NCBI GenBank assembly: GCA_947258945.1
Contig: CAMYKJ010000051.1
Location: 1 to 7,113 of the forward strand
Direction of reading: 5' to 3'
From: an uncultured Ectothiorhodospiraceae bacterium
Lineage (GTDB): Bacteria; Pseudomonadota; Gammaproteobacteria; UBA9214
DNA length: 7,113 nucleotides
Under the pieces are notes generated by a model, which made no database searches, had not been told where the DNA came from, and was given only the letters and a program-made list of their open reading frames with translations. This document shows, in pieces, positions 1 through 5,868 of the stretch; position 1 is the stretch's first letter, and the number at the start of each line of letters is the position of its first letter. Made by a program: the position numbers and the translations under genes.

Positions 1-1
1 G

Positions 2-661
<660 letters not shown>

Positions 662-680
662 GTGTGGCCTGTGTCTCGGC

Positions 681-709
681 AAAAGGCCGGCATTGCCGGC
701 CTTTTTTTT
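681..709 (+). terminator. Intrinsic (Rho-independent) terminator of adk
   Basis: A perfect 7-bp GC stem, GGCCGGC (685-691) and GCCGGCC (695-701), closes a 3-base ATT loop and is followed by eight T residues (702-709). Four A residues before the stem (681-684) can pair with the first Ts and lengthen it to 11 bp. It lies 19 bases after the adk stop codon and is the clearest terminator in the window. It isolates adk from the downstream cyclase gene. The short A-run gives only a weak U-tract on the other strand, so I read it as acting on + strand transcripts. Confidence 0.95.
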
Positions 710-770
710 CCCTCAATTCTTGCGGGGTTGTCTAGTACCTCTGTACCACTATTAAATGGACGGAATTAAC

Positions 771-779
771 TGATACACT
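771..779 (+). promoter_or_regulatory. Candidate extended -10 promoter for the diguanylate cyclase gene
   Basis: TGATACACT contains a TG dinucleotide one base before TACACT (774-779), the arrangement of an extended -10 element; TACACT matches TATAAT at 4 of 6 positions. The region 16-18 bases upstream (around 750-757, ATTAAAT) is AT-rich but not a good TTGACA, which extended -10 promoters tolerate. It sits in the AT-rich dip after the adk terminator. If used, transcription would begin near 786 and give a leader of about 180 bases. A second weak candidate nearer the gene is TTGGTA (895-900) with AATAAC (917-922), spacer 16. The sequence alone does not decide between them. Confidence 0.35.
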
Positions 780-826
780 CGTCCAATGTCAATTATGTGA
801 CGTCCTGGGCGTCGACTAGCGGGTCA

Positions 827-960
827 ATGGCTGATTTAACCGTTTGTTCTGACACGATGTGGCGGGCAAGCGGTCAGGCAGCGCCAACCCCGTTTTGGTA
901 TCAGCCATCAAGAAATAATAACAGGGCGGTATGTCCTGCGCGTTGCACAGGGATGTACCG
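827..960 (+). promoter_or_regulatory. Candidate structured 5' leader of the cyclase mRNA
   Basis: This gap between the adk terminator and the cyclase gene has no credible gene but contains several inverted repeats. ATGGCTGAT (827-835) is matched exactly by ATCAGCCAT (900-908). After a 3-base bulge the stem can continue with ACC (839-841) and GGT (897-899). Inside the loop, TCTGAC (848-853) can pair with GTCAGG (873-878, one G-U), and TGGCG (860-864) with CGCCA (882-886); these two helices cross, a pseudoknot topology. A second hairpin pairs CGGTA (927-931) with TACCG (956-960) and CCTG (935-938) with CAGG (948-951). Its last base is the first base of the GGAG ribosome binding site (960-963). 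I do not recognise it as a known riboswitch class. RNA function is inference. Confidence 0.3.
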
Positions 961-968
961 GAGACGAT

Positions 969-2447
969 ATGGTTGCGGGTACTGACAGACCGGAGGCGAT
1001 CAATCCAGGCAGCGGACGCAAGCTGCTGCAGCTGCTGTCTTCACTGCGCAACTCGCCTGCCGGTGGTGACCTGATCTACCGCCAGGTCGAGGCGATACTC
1101 GATGAGATCACCTCCAGTCATCTCAAGGCGGAAATCGCCTACGCGAGCTTCCTGAACGTCCTGCTGGAAGCCTTCAATGCCCACCAGACTCCCGGTAGCG
1201 CCGAATACCTGCAGGTGAAACTGCTGCAGGCGCGTTTGCAGCCGCCCCTGACGCCGACCGAACTCGATATCCTCGGCGATTTTATCGATCAATGCGGTGA
1301 CCAGATTCGTGGCGCCGACCTGCTGGAGCCGGACGTCATGCTGCACGCGGTTGCGCCGTTACTGGCGGCCTTTGGCATTGACGCGGTAGTCGCCCCGAGC
1401 GATGACTTTCCCGAAGTTGAATCCTTCGCCGATACGATTGAACTCTCGGCGCCGTCTGCCGCTGATGACGCGGGGTTCGAGCTGGCAGACGAGATAACCG
1501 CGGCCGCCGCTCTACCCGACACCGATGAGGGCGAAGTGGCGGATATCAGCCCGGTCATCCCGGCAGGCCAGGACCTGAATGCCATCAATCGCACTGAACT
1601 GGAGGCGCGCCGCGACGATATCGAGAAACTGCAGGCAACGCTGGCCGAGCAGGTGCAGCAAACCATCGGTACCAACGAGGAATTCGGCGTGGTGCTGGAA
1701 GATGTGCTCGATGACCTGCGCGAGGTCGAGGATGTCGGCGAACTCGAGAACATCCGCTGGACGATGATCCGCGAGGTGGAAAAGATGCTGTCGGGACACA
1801 ATGACCTGGCCGACAAGCTCGACAGTACCCATCACTACCTGCAACTGTTCGAAACCGACAGCCGCGAACTCAGTGACGAACTGACGCGCGTCCGTCTGCT
1901 CAGTCTGACCGACGAACTGACCGGTCTGCCCAACCGCCGTGCATTCATGCGCCGACTGGAAGACGAAGTGGCGCGTGTACAGCGCTACGGCTTTCCGCTG
2001 TCATTCGTGCTGATCGATCTCGATCATTTCAAATCGATCAATGACGATTACGGCCATGCCGCGGGTGACGAGGTGTTGCGCGTTTACTCGAAAAACATCC
2101 TGTCGATCTTTCGTCACCATGACATGGTGGCGCGTTATGGCGGCGAGGAATTTGCCGTGCTGTTGCCGAATACCGACTCCGACGGCACGGTGCGTGCACT
2201 CAACAAGGTCCGCCGCCGGGCGAACGAGACCCGCTGGCAGATCAACGGGACGGTGGCCGACGTACCCACGTTTTCCGCCGGCGTGTCGCTGTACAAGCCG
2301 GGCGAGTCATCCGGCGCGTTCATCGAGCGGGCCGACAAGGCCCTCTACCGGGCCAAGCGCCTGGGCCGCAACCGGATCGAGCTGGACATGACCTACCACA
2401 AGGAAAGCAGCGAAGACTTGCCACGCCGCCGCAGTTCTGACGGCTGA
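969..2447 (+). CDS. GGDEF-domain diguanylate cyclase, soluble, with an unrecognised N-terminal region
   Basis: Predicted diguanylate cyclase, making cyclic di-GMP from two GTP. The 492-residue protein has a C-terminal GGDEF domain at about 310-473. This opens with SLTDELTGLPNRRAF (312-326) and has the metal-binding LIDLDHFK (348-355) and the active-site signature GGEEF at 391-395. An RxxD inhibitory site, RHHD (382-385), lies exactly five residues before it, so product feedback inhibition is expected. Residues 1-300 match no sensor domain I know. They comprise a helical region (about 15-140), an acidic low-complexity linker (about 143-200) and a helical, probably coiled-coil stretch (about 208-310) that could drive dimerisation. 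There is no signal peptide or membrane helix, so it should be cytosolic. The ATG is supported by GGAG at 960-963 with 5-base spacing. The gene sits alone behind the adk terminator and may share some read-through with the thioredoxin gene downstream. Catalytic class is secure; its input signal is unknown. Confidence 0.93.
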   Translation: MVAGTDRPEAINPGSGRKLLQLLSSLRNSPAGGDLIYRQVEAILDEITSSHLKAEIAYASFLNVLLEAFNAHQTPGSAEYLQVKLLQARLQPPLTPTELDILGDFIDQCGDQIRGADLLEPDVMLHAVAPLLAAFGIDAVVAPSDDFPEVESFADTIELSAPSAADDAGFELADEITAAAALPDTDEGEVADISPVIPAGQDLNAINRTELEARRDDIEKLQATLAEQVQQTIGTNEEFGVVLEDVLDDLREVEDVGELENIRWTMIREVEKMLSGHNDLADKLDSTHHYLQLFETDSRELSDELTRVRLLSLTDELTGLPNRRAFMRRLEDEVARVQRYGFPLSFVLIDLDHFKSINDDYGHAAGDEVLRVYSKNILSIFRHHDMVARYGGEEFAVLLPNTDSDGTVRALNKVRRRANETRWQINGTVADVPTFSAGVSLYKPGESSGAFIERADKALYRAKRLGRNRIELDMTYHKESSEDLPRRRSSDG

Positions 2448-2473
2448 ACTCCATCCGCCACAGGTTGTATAAT
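2444..2473 (+). promoter_or_regulatory. Promoter of the thioredoxin-SIMPL pair
   Basis: A perfect -10 hexamer TATAAT lies at 2468-2473. An 18-base spacer separates it from CTGAAC (2444-2449), which matches TTGACA at 3 of 6 positions and overlaps the stop codon of the cyclase gene. Expected transcription start is near 2480, giving a leader of about 25 bases that holds the AGGAG (2493-2497) ribosome binding site of the thioredoxin gene. The -10 match is strong and the -35 weak. Confidence 0.6.
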
Positions 2474-2505
2474 GTTGTAACACGTTCACAGCAGGAGCAG
2501 GATGC

Positions 2506-2886
2506 ATGGCGACCATAGATCTCACCGCGGATAACTTTGACAAGACGATTACCGGGAATGATATTGTCCTGCTGGATTTCTGGGCATCCTGGTGCGGTCC
2601 CTGCAAGCAGTTTGCGCCGGTGTTCGAGGCCATGTCCGATTCCCACCCGGAGGCCGTGTTCGCCAAGGTCAACACCGAACAGGAGCGCGAACTGGCCGGC
2701 CACTTCCAGATCCGTTCGATCCCGACACTGATGATTTTCCGCGAGCAGATCATTGTCTTCTCGCAGCCCGGTGCACTGCCGCCGGCCGCACTGGAAGATA
2801 TACTGGAAAAGGTGGCCGCACTCGACATGGATGACGTGCGCAGGCAGGTCGCGGAACAGGCGAGCAGCGACGGAGCCACGGCATGA
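2506..2886 (+). CDS. Thioredoxin (TrxA-like) with a C-terminal extension
   Basis: A thioredoxin, expected to reduce disulfides in cytosolic proteins through a dithiol pair, recharged by thioredoxin reductase. The 126-residue protein has the classical active site WCGPC at 29-33 inside DFWASWCGPCKQF. The buried Asp is at 24, and the cis-proline loop RSIPT has Pro at 73. There is no signal peptide or membrane helix. It is about 18 residues longer than E. coli TrxA; the extra C-terminal segment (about 107-126) is charged and begins DMDDVRRQ. The ATG at 2506 has AGGAG at 2493-2497 with 8-base spacing; the ATG at 2502 is in another frame. Its stop overlaps the start of the downstream SIMPL gene as ATGA, so the two are probably translationally coupled. 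It could be called trxA, but I withhold the symbol because a genome may hold several thioredoxins and this extended form may not be the main one. Confidence 0.93.
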   Translation: MATIDLTADNFDKTITGNDIVLLDFWASWCGPCKQFAPVFEAMSDSHPEAVFAKVNTEQERELAGHFQIRSIPTLMIFREQIIVFSQPGALPPAALEDILEKVAALDMDDVRRQVAEQASSDGATA

Positions 2887-3572
2887 GATACCTCGTTTTT
2901 CTGTTGCTGGCCTGCCTGGTGCAGTCGAACGTGCTGGCTGACGAGGAAGAGCGCCGCTATAACCTGATACGCCTGCAGGCGGAGCGTGCCGAACAGGTCC
3001 CCAATGACACCATGCACGTGAGCCTGAATACCTACGGCGAAGACCGTGATGCGGCGCAGCTGGCGGCGCGTATCAACGCCGACATGGCGTGGGCGCTCAA
3101 GCAGGCGGGTATGTACAAGATGGTGAAGGCCAAGACCGGGAGTTACCGGACCTGGCCGGTCGAGCGCGACAAGATACTGACCAAGGGCTGGCGCGGGCAG
3201 CAGAACCTGGAACTCGAAAGCACCGATATCGAGGCGCTGAGCAAGCTCGCCGGCATTATGCAGGAAAAACTCAAGATCAACTCCATGCGCTTCACGGTCT
3301 CCGACCAGCAGCGTGAGGCGGCCGAGAACCGCCTGATCGAACAGGCGCTGGATGCCTTCAAGGAGCGTGCGCGCATCATCCGGGTCAACCTCGAGGCCAG
3401 TGGTTACCGGCTCGTGGATGTCAACGTCGGCACCGCCGCCCAGCATCCGCCAATCCGTTACCAGGCGCGCATGGCGACGGCGGATATGGCCGAATCCGCC
3501 GTGGCGGTCGAGGGCGGGGAGAGCAATATCCGGGTGACGGTCAGCGGGACGATTGAACTGGTGGTGCCCTGA
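2883..3572 (+). CDS. Exported SIMPL-domain (DUF541) protein
   Basis: A 229-residue protein of the SIMPL/DUF541 family (BP26/OMP28-like), whose members are periplasmic or surface proteins of poorly defined function, some linked to oxidative stress. Residues 1-19 form a signal peptide: Arg2, a hydrophobic core (YLVFLLLACLV) and a likely cleavage site after NVLA. Cys11 follows LLA, but it is too close to the N-terminus and the context too poor for a convincing lipobox, so I favour signal peptidase I. The mature protein runs from about 28 to the end, with the family's early beta strand (TMHVSLNTYGED, 43-54), a helical middle, a segment around 133-160 that includes RFTVSDQQ, and a C-terminal strand VTVSGTIELVV. 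The start overlaps the thioredoxin stop (ATGA), which supports coupling and start choice. Family assignment rests on overall pattern rather than catalytic residues; none are known for the family. Confidence 0.82.
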   Translation: MRYLVFLLLACLVQSNVLADEEERRYNLIRLQAERAEQVPNDTMHVSLNTYGEDRDAAQLAARINADMAWALKQAGMYKMVKAKTGSYRTWPVERDKILTKGWRGQQNLELESTDIEALSKLAGIMQEKLKINSMRFTVSDQQREAAENRLIEQALDAFKERARIIRVNLEASGYRLVDVNVGTAAQHPPIRYQARMATADMAESAVAVEGGESNIRVTVSGTIELVVP

Positions 3573-3641
3573 CTTTGACTGTCTTGCGCCGCTGCGGTTA
3601 AAGCTGCCGCTACAGGAACCGATGGCAGTCGCCGGGCCGCT

Positions 3642-4736
3642 TCAGTCCTCCACCAGGTCCGGTTCGCCGGTCCACGGCGCCAGCTCCCACCGTGCCGCAT
3701 CGCGCAGGTCCACGGCGACCTGCCAGCCCGTGCCGGCCGGCTGTATTGGTGGCAGGATCGTGACCTGCAGGTAACCCCGGCGGGGGAACCACTCGGAACC
3801 GCGAATGATCTTGCGTGCGCCGCTGATGGCGACCGGCACGACAGGAATGCCGGCGCGCGCCGCGGTGACAAAGGCACCCATGCGAAACGGCTGCAGTCCG
3901 TCGAAGGTGGTGAAGGTGCCTTCCGGAAAGAACACGATGGACTGTCCGTTGCGTGCCTTGTCGGCGATCCGGCCGACGTCGCTGGTGCCCTTGCGGGCAT
4001 TGAAACGGTCGACGAACTCCACCCCGAAGCGTTCCAGCAGAATGCGCGCCGGCGCGATGCGCGCCAGTTCTCCCTTGACGATGAAGTGGATCGGTACGTC
4101 CAGTGCGGCCGTGACAATGAAGCCGTCCAGGTAGCTGGCGTGGTTGGCGACGATGATCTGCGGGTTGTGCAGGTCCAGGTGTTCATGGCCCTGCACCTTC
4201 AGGGGTGTGAAGGTCAGCAGGAACAGCAGGCGCGCGCACCAGTGTGCCATTTTCCGTCGCCCGCCCTCGGTGGGTGTTACCACCACCAGGACCCAGGCAA
4301 GCAGCGCCAGCACCGTGAATACCGGCCAGGCATATGCTGCGAACAGCCATTCGGACAGCGTACGCCGGGTGCCGTTTGCTGCATCGGCCGGGGTGCCGAA
4401 CTCGCCCATCAGCAGGTCGGCGGCGCTGCCGGCCGGCATATCGTCCGCGTTGCCGTCACCGGCCGGGTGGGTGATCGCGTGCATCAGGTCATCGGCCGTC
4501 GCCGCGCGCACGGCGGCGTTCTCCGGCAGCGTGATGTGCAGTGCCTGCTCGATGCGGCCCTGCAGTTCCACACGTGCCATGCTGTCCAGGCCCAGCTCGC
4601 GTTCCAGCTGGGTGTCCGGCAGAAAGTGCAGGTTTTTCCAGTGCGGGTGGATCTCGCCGACCAGCTCGCGTATGACTGCAAGCAACGCATTCATATCAGG
4701 CGTGTCTGACTGGCTGGTAGCGTTCATGATCTGCAT
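3642..4736 (-). CDS. Acyl carrier protein domain fused to PlsC-type acyltransferase
   Basis: A 364-residue fusion. Residues about 15-92 form an acyl carrier protein domain with the phosphopantetheine attachment motif LGLDSMARVEL (48-58; Ser52). A linker of about 30 residues leads to a membrane helix (about 131-154) and then a PlsC/LPLAT acyltransferase domain (about 170-340). The latter has the catalytic HX4D as NHASYLD (His199, Asp204), the acceptor-binding region GVEFVDRF (238-245), FPEGT (270-274) and the VPVAI block near 300-304. The family transfers acyl chains to lysophosphatidic acid or similar acceptors at the inner membrane. The built-in carrier suggests a tethered acyl donor, which is inference. 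The start is uncertain: ATGs encode Met1, Met4 (4725-4727) and Met15 (4692-4694), none with a good ribosome binding site. It converges with the SIMPL gene and diverges from xerD. Confidence 0.88.
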   Translation of the reverse strand: MQIMNATSQSDTPDMNALLAVIRELVGEIHPHWKNLHFLPDTQLERELGLDSMARVELQGRIEQALHITLPENAAVRAATADDLMHAITHPAGDGNADDMPAGSAADLLMGEFGTPADAANGTRRTLSEWLFAAYAWPVFTVLALLAWVLVVVTPTEGGRRKMAHWCARLLFLLTFTPLKVQGHEHLDLHNPQIIVANHASYLDGFIVTAALDVPIHFIVKGELARIAPARILLERFGVEFVDRFNARKGTSDVGRIADKARNGQSIVFFPEGTFTTFDGLQPFRMGAFVTAARAGIPVVPVAISGARKIIRGSEWFPRRGYLQVTILPPIQPAGTGWQVAVDLRDAARWELAPWTGEPDLVED

Positions 4737-4754
4737 GCACTGGTCTGTACGGTT

Positions 4755-4782
4755 ATGCTAGTGTACAACAGACATGAGTCAA
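4755..4782 (-). promoter_or_regulatory. Candidate promoter of the ACP-acyltransferase gene
   Basis: Read on the minus strand, TTGACT (complement of 4777-4782) matches the -35 consensus at 5 of 6 positions. A 16-base spacer leads to TAGCAT (complement of 4755-4760), matching TATAAT at 4 of 6. Transcription would begin near 4748, about 12 bases before the Met1 codon and 21 before Met4. The short leader and missing Shine-Dalgarno mean Met4 or Met15 could be the true start. The elements lie in the 53-base gap shared with the divergent xerD. On the plus strand the same bases give TATGCT (4754-4759), a weak -10 for xerD, so the two promoters may overlap. Confidence 0.45.
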
Positions 4783-4789
4783 TTCAGGC

Positions 4790-5725
4790 TTGCCGCTGAC
4801 GGTCGTCGACGTGACGCAGGATGATGCCCGGCTTGCTGCGGAGCAGCAGGCCATCGAACGTTTTGCCGACGCGCTGTGGATGGAGCGCGGTCTCAGCGAC
4901 AATACCCTGGCCGCCTACCGCAATGATCTCGGCGGGCTGGCGGGCTGGCTGGTCCGGCAGGAACGGGGCCTGCTCACGGCGCGTCGCGAGGACCTGCTGG
5001 CCTATCTGTCGCAGCGGGTCGCGGACGGGGCGCGGCCGCGCACCACTGCCCGCCTGCTGTCCTCGGTGCGCCGCTTCTACCGTTACCAGGTGCGCGAGGG
5101 ATGCCTCAGTGACGACCCGAGCGTGCGCATCGATGCGCCGCGCATCGGGCGCCCGCTGCCGGATTCGCTCAGCGAGCAGGAGGTCGTGGAACTGCTGGAT
5201 GCGCCGGATCCGGGCGCGTTGCTCGGGCTGCGCGACCGGGCCATGCTTGAGTTGCTGTACGCCTGTGGCCTGCGGGTCTCGGAACTGGTCGGCCTGACCC
5301 ACGGGCAACTGAACCTGAACCAGGGCGTGGTGCGCCTGCTCGGCAAGGGCGGCAAGGAGCGCCTCGTGCCGCTCGGCGAGGAAGCGCTCGACTGGCTGGC
5401 CCGCTACCTGCAGGAAGGACGGCCGGCGCTGGCCACGCAGCAGGATGACGGGCATATCTTTCTGTCGCGCCGCGGGACCGGCATGACGCGCCAGGCCTTC
5501 TGGTACAGGTTGCGGGAATATGCAGTAAAATCAGGTATTAGCAAACATCTCTCGCCGCACACCCTGCGCCATGCCTTTGCCACGCACCTGCTGAACCACG
5601 GTGCAGACCTGCGCGTGGTGCAGATGCTGCTGGGCCATAGTGACCTGTCGACAACACAGATATATACTCACGTGGCCCGTGAACGGCTGAAGGACCTCCA
5701 CACGAAGCACCATCCACGCGGCTGA
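4790..5725 (+). CDS. xerD: Site-specific tyrosine recombinase XerD
   Basis: XerD, the partner of XerC that acts at dif near the terminus, under FtsK control, to resolve chromosome dimers. The 311-residue protein has an N-terminal core-binding domain (about 20-108) and a C-terminal catalytic domain (about 125-303). All catalytic residues are visible with E. coli XerD spacing: Arg162 (GLRVSEL), Lys186 (GKGGKERLVPLGEEA), His257 and Arg260 (SPHTLRHAFATHLLNH), His283 (LLGHSDLSTTQ) and the nucleophile Tyr292 (IYTHV). Motifs such as ARLLSSVRR and the terminal HHPRG also fit XerD rather than XerC. The start is uncertain: an in-frame stop at 4775-4777 leaves TTG at 4790 or GTG at 4811, neither with a well-spaced ribosome binding site (AGG at 4786-4788 is too close to the TTG). 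The GTG would give 304 residues, nearer the usual 298. The last codons lie inside a 46-bp tandem duplication but the reading frame is intact. Confidence 0.96.
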   Translation: MPLTVVDVTQDDARLAAEQQAIERFADALWMERGLSDNTLAAYRNDLGGLAGWLVRQERGLLTARREDLLAYLSQRVADGARPRTTARLLSSVRRFYRYQVREGCLSDDPSVRIDAPRIGRPLPDSLSEQEVVELLDAPDPGALLGLRDRAMLELLYACGLRVSELVGLTHGQLNLNQGVVRLLGKGGKERLVPLGEEALDWLARYLQEGRPALATQQDDGHIFLSRRGTGMTRQAFWYRLREYAVKSGISKHLSPHTLRHAFATHLLNHGADLRVVQMLLGHSDLSTTQIYTHVARERLKDLHTKHHPRG

Positions 5726-5782
5726 GCCGCCGGGAAAGGACCTCCACACGAAGCACCATCCACGCGGCTGAGCCGCCGGGAA
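5690..5782 (+). repeat. Exact 46-bp tandem duplication of the xerD 3' end
   Basis: Bases 5690-5736 are identical to 5736-5782 (47 matching bases at a period of 46, two full copies, no mismatch). The first copy carries the last 11 or so codons of xerD, its stop codon (5723-5725) and 11 bases beyond; the second is non-coding, between xerD and dsbC. Since the first copy encodes the conserved XerD C-terminus, it is the original and the second the duplicate. Each copy has a perfect 5-bp hairpin, GCGGC-TGA-GCCGC (5718-5730 and 5764-5776). In the first, the loop is the xerD stop codon. No T-run follows either hairpin, so these are not standard intrinsic terminators. The perfect identity suggests a recent event, such as replication slippage, or an assembly error. 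Confidence 0.95.
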
Positions 5783-5868
5783 CCACAATTAACTGAAACT
5801 TCGATGTTTGCAGGAGGGTCCAACCCTGCACATAACACCCGAGCCCGCTAACCCTAATGGTATCCACT

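Noticed and set aside
780..968. Known c-di-GMP (GEMM-type) riboswitch upstream of the cyclase
   Set aside because: The conserved GEMM core sequences and their arrangement as I know them are not present. Any structured leader here would be of another type.
797..985. 62-codon frame in the gap before the cyclase gene
   Set aside because: No ribosome binding site, no familiar protein pattern, and it runs into the cyclase start in another frame. The inverted repeats there suggest RNA structure rather than coding.
2893..2915. Lipoprotein signal in the SIMPL protein (LLAC, Cys11)
   Set aside because: The cysteine falls inside the hydrophobic core only 11 residues from the start and lacks a standard lipobox; cleavage after NVLA at residue 19 fits better.
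2307..3446. 379-codon open frame on the minus strand opposite the thioredoxin and SIMPL genes
   Set aside because: It is antisense to two well-supported genes, its translation shows no recognisable domain, and long antisense frames are common in GC-rich DNA.
4784..5455. 223-codon minus-strand frame opposite xerD, and a 242-codon one at 3458-4186 in a second frame of the acyltransferase strand
   Set aside because: Both are biased in composition (Gln/Arg-rich and Ser/Arg-rich) and fully overlap genes with clear family motifs, so they are shadows.
4790..5725. XerD as the integrase of a mobile element
   Set aside because: Its motifs and C-terminus follow housekeeping XerD and it is followed by dsbC as in E. 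coli, with no phage or element genes nearby.
5690..5782. Attachment-site pair or CRISPR-like repeat at the xerD end
   Set aside because: The two copies are directly adjacent with no spacer or inserted element and there are only two, so a simple tandem duplication is the better reading.
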